Source: a virus
Strand: one strand, 5' to 3'
DNA: 64,000 nucleotides
IMG/VR virus record: IMGVR_UViG_3300024495_000015
Coordinates: 62,001-126,000 of that record
Shown: piece after piece, positions 9,506-18,212 of the stretch
Numbering within the stretch: the stretch's first letter is position 1
Layout of the letters: every line of letters starts with the position of its first letter
The notes under the pieces: model-generated
The model's input: the letters and a program-made list of their open reading frames with translations, nothing else
Databases searched by the model: none
What the model was told of the DNA's origin: nothing
Program-made: the position numbers and the translations under genes

Positions 9506-11494
9506 TTAGTTACAATTCCAACGACGAAGTGCTTTATTGATCCTTGAATCTGGATCCCTTGCGGTTTCTGCTGAGGTTAATCTTTTTTTCATTCCAGACA
9601 TACGACTGCAAAAATTTTTTCTCCTCTGCGCTCTTTTTCCTGTTGGATTTTTTTCAGTTACTGCAGTTTGAAGTTTTGAACCTGGATTCTCACGACGATA
9701 AGCATTTACTGCTTTTTGACTAAGACCATCAGTTTTATCTTTACGATTTACTGATTGCCAATCTTCATCAATTTCAACTTCTTCTCCCATAGTTTTTACA
9801 TAATTTTTACTTGGACCTGGTTTTGCTGCACTGCCTCCCTGAGGTCCAAATGCTTGAATTAATGGTTGTCCTGGTTGAATCTCGGAAACTGAATGGTAAA
9901 CAACCATTGATCCCGGATAAACTTTTTGAAGTTCGCTATTAATTTCTTTTCTTGAAGGAATTTTTACCTGGGGGAAAAACATCTTCATTGCATAATATTT
10001 ACCTCTCCAAGAAAGAGTGACTGCAATCACATTGCCAGTTTGCGCCTGAAGTCTTGTTGCTTCATCTATTTCTATTTGAGTCTTAAAACCTTTAATTGGT
10101 TCTGGTTGAATTAAATCAACAACTTCCGCAAAAGTATTCCCTTCAGCATCCTCTATGGTTACATCTTCCGCCTTTACGCAGTTTGGATAACGCTTTCCAA
10201 ACATTGTTTTCATACCTTTCTTTTTATAACCAGGCCAACATTTTTCTACCACAAATTCATTTGTAATTTTATCAACTAAGGTTTGTTCTTTAATTTTTGG
10301 AAGTTCTGGAGTTGGACCCAATTTTTTAGAAGCAACTTCCTTTTCTCCTCCAACACCGCTTTTTGCTAAAGACCTTATTTTTTCTCTTTTTCTTGCAGTT
10401 TTATGTGATGACGGATCAATGGTAAATCCAAAAGATTCTTCCATTTCTCCACTTGCAACATAATCTGCTGCAGTATCAATATAATCTGCTGCTTTGGTAA
10501 TCTTTGATTGAACCCATGCTTCTAAAGATCCTTCACCTTTACCTACCTTCTTTTCAAGTCTTTTAGCAGCATCAATAATATTTTTAAGTTCAGATCTAGC
10601 CATTGAATATTCTTGATCTTTTACAGAAACCTTATCCCATGCTTTTTCGCCATAAGAACATTCAGATCTTGTTTCTCTTTTATCACATAAAGGACAATAT
10701 CTTTCTTCTTCATGTGCAGTTTCTTCTGATTTAGTCCCCCAATTTGCAGCACCAACTTTACGGCATTTTACTAATGCTCCAGATGCATATGCACTAGGCC
10801 AAACATCATATCTAGATTTTACTTTATGATAACAAGCGTCCTTTTTTCCACTACCTTTTCCTTTTTTATCAGATTCTTCATTCATTTTTTTCTTCCTTCC
10901 TTGACAATGAGCTCTCTGAGAAAATCCTTTAGGGTTGTCACAATCTATAGATTTTTTATATTTATCGGACCAATCTTCTTTAACAGATTTTTCTGGTTTA
11001 TCTGTAGAAACATATGTTGGTTTTGCAGCTCCTGTTTTTTGCTGCTGACCTGGATCTGCTGCTTTTTTTCTTCTTGCTGCAGAAAGTCTTTGTGCTTTAG
11101 TCATACTTGCTCTTTTTGATGAAGAAACACATTTTGGTGTTCCCTCACCTGGTTCATCGCTTGCACAAGTTCCACCAGTTACAACATTTACCCATCCAGA
11201 TTTTCCATCCTTTGATTTGGATTTGCCAAACCAATCGCGAAGACCTTCTTCAGTAACATCTTTAAATTTTTTGTGGTGCTTTTTAGCATCTGCTTCCATT
11301 TTTTTCAAACGAGTATAATAATCTGGAATTTCGTCGAGATGTTGTAAAGCAATATCACGGGCAAGATCGTGGTCTTTAGTATGCTCATGCTCAATTGGTT
11401 CTCCCATATCAAGTTGTCTTTGTATAAAAGAAACATCAAGACGATGTTTCTTTGCAATTTGCTCAACTGTTTTATGGGACTTAAATTTAGACAT
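9506..11494 (-). CDS. Multidomain structural/packaged protein, 662 aa, DUF5661-like N-terminus
   Basis: 662 aa, highly basic, made of short modules. Residues 1-70 (HKTVEQIAKKHRLDVSFIQRQ, EHTKDHDLARDIALQHLDE) match what I know as DUF5661. Then follow a Lys/Arg-rich segment (SKRASMTKAQRLSAARRKKAADPGQQ), Cys-bearing modules (IDCDNPKGFSQRAHCQGRK; YCPLCDKRE...C, a possible zinc knuckle), CWPGYKKKGMKTMFGKRYPNC, a domain near 489-540 shared with the 106-aa head protein, and a C-terminal CSRMSGMKKRL module. It lies between gp16 and gp17 under a late promoter. A DNA-binding or head-packaged role is inferred from composition and position. Confidence 0.85.
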   Translation of the reverse strand: MSKFKSHKTVEQIAKKHRLDVSFIQRQLDMGEPIEHEHTKDHDLARDIALQHLDEIPDYYTRLKKMEADAKKHHKKFKDVTEEGLRDWFGKSKSKDGKSGWVNVVTGGTCASDEPGEGTPKCVSSSKRASMTKAQRLSAARRKKAADPGQQQKTGAAKPTYVSTDKPEKSVKEDWSDKYKKSIDCDNPKGFSQRAHCQGRKKKMNEESDKKGKGSGKKDACYHKVKSRYDVWPSAYASGALVKCRKVGAANWGTKSEETAHEEERYCPLCDKRETRSECSYGEKAWDKVSVKDQEYSMARSELKNIIDAAKRLEKKVGKGEGSLEAWVQSKITKAADYIDTAADYVASGEMEESFGFTIDPSSHKTARKREKIRSLAKSGVGGEKEVASKKLGPTPELPKIKEQTLVDKITNEFVVEKCWPGYKKKGMKTMFGKRYPNCVKAEDVTIEDAEGNTFAEVVDLIQPEPIKGFKTQIEIDEATRLQAQTGNVIAVTLSWRGKYYAMKMFFPQVKIPSRKEINSELQKVYPGSMVVYHSVSEIQPGQPLIQAFGPQGGSAAKPGPSKNYVKTMGEEVEIDEDWQSVNRKDKTDGLSQKAVNAYRRENPGSKLQTAVTEKNPTGKRAQRRKNFCSRMSGMKKRLTSAETARDPDSRINKALRRWNCN

Positions 11495-11513
11495 CGACCG
11501 ATAGTATTTTTTC

Positions 11514-11521
11514 TATTTATT
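11514..11521 (-). promoter_or_regulatory. Late promoter upstream of 662-aa gene
   Basis: AATAAATA on the minus strand, overlapping the end of gp16 and 20 bases before the start codon. Confidence 0.6.
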
Positions 11522-11951
11522 GGTCTAGAGACCCTTCAGAACTTTGTTGTTTTAATAACTTTGCTAATTCTGCAGTAGAACCGACAAAAAGTGCATTATT
11601 TACTGTAGTTGGACCTTTTGGTTTGTCTTCTTCAATATCTTTTATCTTCTTTTGCAAGTCCATTAATTTGTCTGTTGCATCAGCAACATTTTTAATTAAC
11701 TGTCCCGCAACTTCATATGCTCTAGGCATTTCACTTTCTTGAGCTAATTCTAAAATACCATTAATTGCTTCTTGACCTTTCTCAATCAATGAATACAAGT
11801 TACCTCTAGTGTATTCATAATCTTTTTTTATGTCGTTATTTGCATTATTAATGGTTTCTATTTTTTCTTCAACTACTTCTGGATTTTTTACTATCTCAGT
11901 AGAAACATTAAAAGTTTCATTTAAGTCTTTAAATTTTTTTGTCATTTTCAT
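11517..11951 (-). CDS. 16: Terminase small subunit gp16
   Basis: 144 aa (T4: 164). It recognises viral DNA and regulates gp17. Seen: a central helical region (TRGNLYSLIEKGQEAINGIL, YEVAGQLIKNVADATDKLMDLQKK) consistent with the coiled-coil oligomerisation core, and the C-terminal TTVNNALFVGSTAELAKLL that I recognise as the gp16 signature. The start overlaps the gp15 stop (ATGA). T4 order 15-16-17 is preserved apart from the inserted 662-aa gene. Confidence 0.92.
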   Translation of the reverse strand: MKMTKKFKDLNETFNVSTEIVKNPEVVEEKIETINNANNDIKKDYEYTRGNLYSLIEKGQEAINGILELAQESEMPRAYEVAGQLIKNVADATDKLMDLQKKIKDIEEDKPKGPTTVNNALFVGSTAELAKLLKQQSSEGSLDQ

Positions 11952-12949
11952 GATATTGTACCACTAAATCCAAAATCATCTCCCACTTGTATTAGAGCGT
12001 CATCAGCATCTGTTATCTTTTTAACTGGAGAACCTAAAACATGAGCAGATGCAACAGTTTTATCAGCACCTCTTACAACGGTTAAAACATTACCAGTTTT
12101 TGATTTCACTAACATTTCTTCCTCATCAATGTAGATGTAAGTATTACTACTAATATTTGATGAGTCATTAACCGAAATTGATGTATCTGTTGCGGATACA
12201 TCAACAGATAAATTAGTAGTTATTTGGCCAGTATAATTTTTAGTTGCTCTAGGTTCAACACTGTAAACAATTTCTCTTGTTGGAGTTTTTGTAGTATCTC
12301 CAGAAATAAGTCCAATAGAAACTCTTCTGATAACATCCGAAGAAGCAGAAGAAATAGGACCAAAAAGATATGTTTTTGCAGTAAATCTCAAAGTATAAAT
12401 TAATGATCTTCTAGTAGAAAAGTCACCCTCATAATCATCGGACATTGAAATACTATTCAATACAACGGGAATATCTCTTTTTTCCCCAATTTGTTCTACT
12501 AAGTCAATTGTCATCGTATAAGCTGGTTGAAAATATGGTAAAATTTGCTCAATAATTTGAAGCATATCATCATTCAACTTAGTGAATATACTAACTTCAA
12601 AATCTAAATTATATGGAACTGGTAAATATGACTTTTTTTGTTGGGTTTTATCGGTTACTGAAGTTGTTAAAAATGTTTGAGTAGTTGTCGCTTTTCTTGA
12701 TGAATCGTATGACAATCCAACCAATTCAAATGACATTCTAGGTAAACTTATTTGAATTGGTTTATTGAGGTCTGGTGATTGCTCAATTCTTGCTAAAAAT
12801 TTCTGTGTTGGTCCATATGCCAAAGGAACTTTAATAACACTAACCGTGTTATCATTGTTATTTGTGTGTTTGATAGAAATATTGTTAAAAAGAGACCCAA
12901 AGGAAACTACAGTTCTTCTTAATATTTCGTGATAAAAATACTCAAACAT
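11948..12949 (-). CDS. 15: Tail terminator / sheath stabiliser gp15
   Basis: 333 aa (T4: 272). It forms the hexameric cap of tube and sheath that joins the neck. The N-terminus (FEYFYHEILRRTVVSFGSLF) with KVPLAYGPTQKFLARIEQ and LPRMSFELVGLSYDSSRK is the family signature. The C-terminus carries an added domain (VDVSATDTSISVNDSSN...VVRGADKT), similar to 'TxxTVTRGxxGT' modules seen in tail proteins. Late promoter at 12996-13003. Confidence 0.93.
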   Translation of the reverse strand: MFEYFYHEILRRTVVSFGSLFNNISIKHTNNNDNTVSVIKVPLAYGPTQKFLARIEQSPDLNKPIQISLPRMSFELVGLSYDSSRKATTTQTFLTTSVTDKTQQKKSYLPVPYNLDFEVSIFTKLNDDMLQIIEQILPYFQPAYTMTIDLVEQIGEKRDIPVVLNSISMSDDYEGDFSTRRSLIYTLRFTAKTYLFGPISSASSDVIRRVSIGLISGDTTKTPTREIVYSVEPRATKNYTGQITTNLSVDVSATDTSISVNDSSNISSNTYIYIDEEEMLVKSKTGNVLTVVRGADKTVASAHVLGSPVKKITDADDALIQVGDDFGFSGTIS

Positions 12950-12995
12950 TTTAAAAAAATCTATTTGGTAAATTCAATTTAGATATGAATTTAAT

Positions 12996-13003
12996 TATTT
13001 ATG
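12996..13003 (-). promoter_or_regulatory. Late promoter upstream of gp15
   Basis: CATAAATA on the minus strand, overlapping the gp14 stop, about 47 bases before the gp15 start. Confidence 0.6.
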
Positions 13004-14375
13004 GATTTCCGAATGGATTACTTTCAGTAAAGTCTATTATTAAATCAGATTCACCTTCTATCTCTTCATTTTGAGCATATGGATCTGTTTTATTATAAGA
13101 ATCTTCAATTCTTAATTGATAAGAAGCTCCACTTTTTGCGCCAACTATTCTTTCTCCTGTTTTGAAGGTTCCAGATATTTTATGTACTTTTAATTCTTTA
13201 GTGACTGCGTTCCAAGAATTTACTTTTGCTGTTGTATTAGTAATAGATCCAGTTACCAATTCATTAAAAATATAAGTTCCGATTCCGGAAGTTGGTGAAG
13301 ATTCGATAGTTATTGTTGGATTTGATGTATAACCTATTCCAGCATCTATGAGTCTTATCTGAGTTATTGATCCACTTGAGTTTATTACTGCATAACCTTT
13401 GGCAGTTGTTCCTATACCAGGACCACTAAAGGTGACTGATGGTGAAGTAGTGTATCCAGACCCACCACTTGTTACTGTAACTACTCCAACTATACCATTA
13501 CCAATGACTGCTGTTGCTGCTGCTCCCGCACCGCCACCTCCGACAAACACAACACTTGGTGCCACTGTGTAACCAGCTCCAGAATTGCTAAGTTGAACTC
13601 CTTGAACTTTTAAGGAACTAGTTCCATTACAATCTATTAATCCACCAATCATTGTTGCAATACCAACTGCCGTAGTTCCTCCTGATGGCGCTGATGATAT
13701 TGCAACTTTTGGTACGGATGTATAACCATTACCTCTATTTGTAATTCTTACAAATCTAATTCCACCATTTACTATAGTAGCAGCTGCTGTTGCAGTTGAT
13801 GCAGATCCAACCAAAGTTAGTGTTTGAATGTATCCTTGATCTTGTATATTATCGTCTATTTGTTCTATAGTAGTATCAACAACTTCATCTTCATATCTAA
13901 ACAATTCACATCTTAATTCGTATACATAATTTTTTTGAAGTTGATAGAATGGTTGTTCATGTTCAACATATTTAATTTCGAATAATCTATCCCCTAACGG
14001 AAAATAAATCAAATCTCCTTCTTTTGGTCTGGTTGATAATTTTACATCTGTCATATTTTTTATGAGAGGAGATATGTAATTCTCAAATCTCTCTTTAGAA
14101 ATAATCAAATTTAAATCATCTAATTCTTGAATTCCAAATTTTGATAGTATAGTTCCTGCGCCACTATACCCTTCATAGCTATTAAGATATGCCTCTAAAG
14201 GAAAAGCATTTTGAAATTTTGATTCTATAACTTCCTTTATTATTGTTTTTTCTGTGATATATGCTCTTGGTAAATAATAAATTTCAACACCATACATCCT
14301 TAATTGTTCATTTATTAGATCTTGGATAAGATCTTGCTCTGTTCTAGATCCTTGAAGAAAAAATGGATTGAGCAT
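12999..14375 (-). CDS. 14: Neck protein gp14 with inserted Gly-rich beta repeats
   Basis: 458 aa, much longer than T4 gp14 (256 aa). Residues 1-~170 (MLNPFFLQGSRTEQDLIQDL, QLRMYGVEIYYLPR, FGIQELDDL, LIYFPLGDRLFEIKYVEHE, FYQLQKNYVYELRCELFRYEDE) are the conserved neck domain. Residues ~185-370 are four or more 'GxGYTxxPxVxI' repeats (NRGNGYTSVPKV, NSGAGYTVAPSV, SGGSGYTTSPSV, DAGIGYTSNPTI) inserted before the conserved C-terminus (YAQNEEIEGESDLIIDFTESNPFG). The start lies 3 bases after the gp13 stop. The same repeat recurs in three baseplate proteins. Confidence 0.93.
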   Translation of the reverse strand: MLNPFFLQGSRTEQDLIQDLINEQLRMYGVEIYYLPRAYITEKTIIKEVIESKFQNAFPLEAYLNSYEGYSGAGTILSKFGIQELDDLNLIISKERFENYISPLIKNMTDVKLSTRPKEGDLIYFPLGDRLFEIKYVEHEQPFYQLQKNYVYELRCELFRYEDEVVDTTIEQIDDNIQDQGYIQTLTLVGSASTATAAATIVNGGIRFVRITNRGNGYTSVPKVAISSAPSGGTTAVGIATMIGGLIDCNGTSSLKVQGVQLSNSGAGYTVAPSVVFVGGGGAGAAATAVIGNGIVGVVTVTSGGSGYTTSPSVTFSGPGIGTTAKGYAVINSSGSITQIRLIDAGIGYTSNPTITIESSPTSGIGTYIFNELVTGSITNTTAKVNSWNAVTKELKVHKISGTFKTGERIVGAKSGASYQLRIEDSYNKTDPYAQNEEIEGESDLIIDFTESNPFGNP

Positions 14376-14378
14376 ATC

Positions 14379-15227
14379 TTATCCTATCATATCTAATGGT
14401 GGAAGTTCATAAGTGTTAGACATTTTTTCCATTAAAATGTCAATTTCTCTTTGAGCGTCATCGTACATTTGTCTGCCATTTAATTCAACTCCACCTGGAA
14501 GTTTGACTCCAGTAAATTTCATCATATTTTGTCCCCACTGTCTCTTGATTAATGATGTTAAATATGGTTTCACAAAAGAATCATTCCAAACTCTACTGTA
14601 ATCATTTGGATCTAAAACTGAATAGCAATCAATGACAATGTATTGATTATTAGTTACAGTTGACCAATCAATATCTAAATATAATCTATCTTGTCTTTTG
14701 TTAAATCTAATTTGTTTTTGTGTATTGAGAAGAAAATCTAAATCTTCAAGGTAAGTTTTTACCATTGCATAAGATAATAGTTCTGTGCTACCCCAATAGT
14801 AAATATCATTTAAAAATAATTGATACTTTACGCTAAACATATTATGGGTAATAGTGTTAGCACTATCAAAAAGAAATATTTTATTTACACCTAATACTGA
14901 TGGTGGAATTTGGAGATAATTACTATTTTCTTCATATGTAAAAGTCGTTGTTACCCCAACTATAGTTGTTGTAACACTTGTTGATGCTATTCCTACTGCA
15001 GGTCCGGTTCCACCTCTTGCTCGGCCCCTATTAATATCATTTTGATTTATCTTGTACTTATAAAATGTAGGATATACACCATCAAAATGTCTTTCTTGAA
15101 AAAACTGAATGGCGTCATCTACTAGATCATCAATTTGCTCATCCGCAACATTAATTTCTAAAACTGGTGCCCCCAGTTTTCTTTTACAATAATCTATTAG
15201 TTCTTGTCTAGTAGATGGTTGCGACAT
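14379..15227 (-). CDS. 13: Neck protein gp13
   Basis: 282 aa (T4: 309). Head-tail connector that binds the portal after packaging. Signature: TRQELIDYCKRKLGAPVLEI, VADEQIDDLVDDAIQFFQE and YWGSTELLSYAMVKTYLEDL, with the C-terminal SLIKRQWGQNMMKFTGVKLP. It is paired with gp14 as in T4. A late promoter at 15246-15253 precedes it. Confidence 0.94.
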   Translation of the reverse strand: MSQPSTRQELIDYCKRKLGAPVLEINVADEQIDDLVDDAIQFFQERHFDGVYPTFYKYKINQNDINRGRARGGTGPAVGIASTSVTTTIVGVTTTFTYEENSNYLQIPPSVLGVNKIFLFDSANTITHNMFSVKYQLFLNDIYYWGSTELLSYAMVKTYLEDLDFLLNTQKQIRFNKRQDRLYLDIDWSTVTNNQYIVIDCYSVLDPNDYSRVWNDSFVKPYLTSLIKRQWGQNMMKFTGVKLPGGVELNGRQMYDDAQREIDILMEKMSNTYELPPLDMIG

Positions 15228-15245
15228 TTATCTTCTCTTTTAAAA

Positions 15246-15253
15246 TATTTATG
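15246..15253 (-). promoter_or_regulatory. Late promoter upstream of gp13
   Basis: CATAAATA on the minus strand, overlapping the stop of the 59-aa gene and about 20 bases before the gp13 start. Confidence 0.65.
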
Positions 15254-15428
15254 ATTTAGATATTAAAAGTTGAGATACAACCTCTTGTTGCTTTAAATAT
15301 AACTTATAATAACATTTAGCAATATTTTTTGCATCTTCAATATTAGATATACTATCTATTTCTGAAGCAACTTTAAAGTATTCAAAACTTTTGCTTAAAT
15401 TTTCAAGTTCTATACTATCTGGATTCAT
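15249..15428 (-). CDS. Small conserved-type protein, 59 aa
   Basis: 59 aa (MNPDSIELENLSKSFEYFKV... ending VSQLLISKS). Predicted all-helical and acidic with a basic tail. The start is 14 bases inside the end of the 75-aa gene and the stop lies inside the late promoter of gp13, so the three form one unit. No enzymatic motif and no membrane segment. By position it may be a minor tail or neck assembly factor; function unknown. Confidence 0.7.
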   Translation of the reverse strand: MNPDSIELENLSKSFEYFKVASEIDSISNIEDAKNIAKCYYKLYLKQQEVVSQLLISKS

Positions 15429-15642
15429 TTAACAAACTCCTTAGTAAACTTTTTATTTCATCAAGATCACTTTTCATATTAGCAACATTTTCTTCAAGGG
15501 ATTGTATTTTTAGATTCTCTTTTTCTTTTAATTTCTTTTGCAAAATATACGCATTGTAATCTGACATACTAGTATTAACTACCGCTTGAGTTTTATCGTC
15601 TCTTATTAAATTTGAATGGCCTGTAATTTTTGAATGACTCAT
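15415..15642 (-). CDS. Small coiled-coil protein, 75 aa
   Basis: 75 aa. The N-terminal half (SHSKITGHSNLIRDDKTQAV, VNTSMSDYNAYI) is a motif I associate with small proteins next to the neck genes of T4-like cyanophages; the C-terminal half (KEKENLKIQSLEENVANMKS, then DLDEIKSLLRSLL) is a clear heptad coiled coil. The start lies 6 bases after the stop of the 833-aa gene. Possible fibre or whisker-associated oligomer, by inference. Confidence 0.8.
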   Translation of the reverse strand: MSHSKITGHSNLIRDDKTQAVVNTSMSDYNAYILQKKLKEKENLKIQSLEENVANMKSDLDEIKSLLRSLLNESR

Positions 15643-15648
15643 AGTTTA

Positions 15649-18150
15649 TCATGCTAAAGCAATAACTCTTAAATCTTTAACTCTAGGTGGATATGCTTGA
15701 TTTGTTGAAGTTCCAACAAATTTAATACCAAAATATCTAAATGGTGGAAGATTATCAATTGTGAATTCATACTCCCTAAAGTCTAAAATATCACCATCAA
15801 ATCCAATGACATCTGTTTTTGATACCATTTTATCTGGAGATCCATCATTGTTTGCTAAATTAATAATTTCTCCAGTTGAAGTTAAGTTTTTATATCCTGG
15901 GAATGGATAATAAATCATCTCCGAGTTTGGATCATCTGTAATTGAATAAAAACATCTGATATCATTTTGGGTATTAATATAAGCATTCATATAAACTTTA
16001 ATAGATGATGCCGGAGTCTCTAGTGATATTGGTTTAGTTGCATAAACAAATGATGATGGATCTCCTTCTAAAGTTGATGTTCTATTGTCAGTTATATAGT
16101 TTGATATTGGATTATTTACTCTGTTTGAAATAAACATCACAGCAACTCTATCCAAATCAATCACTGGAGAAATATATGCATTTGTTGTGGATAGATTTAA
16201 GTTAAGAGTGAATGATTTGTTTGCTGGTAAATTTGTAAGTTTTGAAGATTCATTTACTTTTGAAGAAACGACTCTTGGGGTTGAAAAATAATTAGTCGCA
16301 TTCAAGTTAATTTGCTCAAAACCTTGATCTATGAATGAAATTTCATTTCCACCTATGCTACTTCCTGAAACTGATCTGATTGATGCATTGACATTAGTTC
16401 CTCTTAATGTCATAGTTTGAACTATTGGTTTTGCAAGTTCAAAAGGAATATTTTGTGTGGCGTTTATAGAACTTCCGCCAGTTGATTTAGTTTCATTTAA
16501 AAATAGTTTTGGATGTCCCGTGGATGTAGATCTATTCGTCATTGTAGAATTTTGATCGGACATATCAAGTTTTATATGATAGTAATCCAAATCAAGTGGA
16601 TTAGAAACAGTGGCGTTCGATAAATCATGAGTTTTGTTAATTCTTCTTAAAGAAACTCCAGACAACTCATACTTATAAATTAAACTCCCTGCATCATGAA
16701 TAAATGATTTAGTTTGATCAACACCCCTTGTAATTCCTGTTAATTTTGGTGGAGATGTTGTCGAATTTACGCCTGTATAAGAAATAATTTCATCTTCAAT
16801 TTTAATATATCCTGGATTCGTAGCTCCTACCGATACATTTTCAAAAGTTTGAAAGTTTGCGATTGTTACACTTTCTACTTGAATATCATCATTTGATGTT
16901 GCTGAATAATTTGCAAATAATTTAGTTGGTTTTAAGTCTGATACTACATTTGAAACGGCAACCAAATTATTTGCAGAGTTCATTCCATGATTCTTATGAT
17001 TAACTTTTAAATGTAGTCCATCAGATAAAGTTATTATACCATCTGTGGGTATAGTAACATTTCCACCAGTTCCATTTAAATCAGTAGTAATTCCTAAATT
17101 ATTAATAAATCTAATAGTTTTTCCTATTCCGGTTAAATATTCTCCTTGCACTTGATCTATTATTAATTCATTTACGCCAGAAATTTGAGATACCGACAAT
17201 CTTAAATTTCTACCTAAGTTTTTAGATCCAATAGTAGTAATACCAAGAACATCTCCAACAGAATAACCAGTTCCTCCATTTGAAATTGTTGCTGCGACAG
17301 CAACACCATTGGATATTGTTATATCTGCTGCGGCATCTCTTCCAGAACCTGTTATACTATTCAATGAAACATTTGTAAAAAGATAACTGCCTGATGATGG
17401 AGTATAACCTATACCAGAATTAATAATTCCTAAAGTGCTAAATGCAGAACCAGCTGATCCAACAAAATTGCCAGTTGCATTGCTATTTTGTTGAATTATC
17501 GTATTACCTGGAGATGGTAGTTTTGAATCTGCAATAGTTGTTCCTATACCTACTTTAATTTTTTTAGATGCAATTTCTAAAGAATCCTTGACTAAAGTTG
17601 CAACCTGACCATTTCCAACACTTAGATCTGGATTATAGAAATTTATATTTCCACTTCCAACGAAATTTGCTCTGTATAATTTAAACTTTAAATCTTCCAA
17701 TTGGCTTGGAGTCCAAGTAGATCCATTTTGCGATTTAAATAAAGATCCACTCAGAGGTTGCTTCGAAACTAGTACTTGTTGATCTTCTGTAAGATTTGAA
17801 GTACTAACTTCAACTTCTGATAATCTAGCAATCCATACATTATATACACTAGAATTTGAAAGTATGGCTAAAGCATGAAATTGTTTTCCCGCCAAATAAA
17901 TTGGCGAATCAAATGTAACTCTAGTTGGAACTGATGCGTCCGCAGAAATGTTTACATTTTTTGGATCAATAACAACCTCTCCAAATGGATAAACTTCATT
18001 TGTAGGTACACCCAACTGCATTGGTCTCAATTGAACTGTAACTGGAAGTTCCGCATCTCTGGAGTAAAAATATAAATCAACAGAAGTTACAAAAATACCG
18101 CTGTCAGGTTCTACATAAAAAGATTGTGCTAAAGGATCTATTATTTTCAT
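15649..18150 (-). CDS. Large tail/baseplate structural protein, 833 aa
   Basis: 833 aa. It begins MKIIDPLAQSFYVEPDSGIF, continuing VTSVDLYFYSRD, a block that in other T4-like cyanophages I remember as an internal or C-terminal domain of baseplate/fibre proteins. It contains one or two 'GxGYTxG' beta repeats (NSGIGYTPSS, NGGTGYSVGD) and a VTRGxxxT-type module (GITRGVDQTKS). The C-terminus (DNLPPFRYFGIKFVGTSTNQ) looks like a receptor-binding-type jelly roll, which is inference. It follows the 1884-aa protein in another reading frame with a late promoter at 18190-18197. Confidence 0.85.
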   Translation of the reverse strand: MKIIDPLAQSFYVEPDSGIFVTSVDLYFYSRDAELPVTVQLRPMQLGVPTNEVYPFGEVVIDPKNVNISADASVPTRVTFDSPIYLAGKQFHALAILSNSSVYNVWIARLSEVEVSTSNLTEDQQVLVSKQPLSGSLFKSQNGSTWTPSQLEDLKFKLYRANFVGSGNINFYNPDLSVGNGQVATLVKDSLEIASKKIKVGIGTTIADSKLPSPGNTIIQQNSNATGNFVGSAGSAFSTLGIINSGIGYTPSSGSYLFTNVSLNSITGSGRDAAADITISNGVAVAATISNGGTGYSVGDVLGITTIGSKNLGRNLRLSVSQISGVNELIIDQVQGEYLTGIGKTIRFINNLGITTDLNGTGGNVTIPTDGIITLSDGLHLKVNHKNHGMNSANNLVAVSNVVSDLKPTKLFANYSATSNDDIQVESVTIANFQTFENVSVGATNPGYIKIEDEIISYTGVNSTTSPPKLTGITRGVDQTKSFIHDAGSLIYKYELSGVSLRRINKTHDLSNATVSNPLDLDYYHIKLDMSDQNSTMTNRSTSTGHPKLFLNETKSTGGSSINATQNIPFELAKPIVQTMTLRGTNVNASIRSVSGSSIGGNEISFIDQGFEQINLNATNYFSTPRVVSSKVNESSKLTNLPANKSFTLNLNLSTTNAYISPVIDLDRVAVMFISNRVNNPISNYITDNRTSTLEGDPSSFVYATKPISLETPASSIKVYMNAYINTQNDIRCFYSITDDPNSEMIYYPFPGYKNLTSTGEIINLANNDGSPDKMVSKTDVIGFDGDILDFREYEFTIDNLPPFRYFGIKFVGTSTNQAYPPRVKDLRVIALA

Positions 18151-18189
18151 TTTAATTGTTAATTGTTGGACGATAACTCCACTATGATA

Positions 18190-18197
18190 TATTTATT
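18190..18197 (-). promoter_or_regulatory. Late promoter upstream of 833-aa gene
   Basis: AATAAATA on the minus strand, 40 bases before the start at 18150 and inside the gap after the 1884-aa gene. Confidence 0.6.
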
Positions 18198-18212
18198 TCT
18201 CATTTTACTTAG

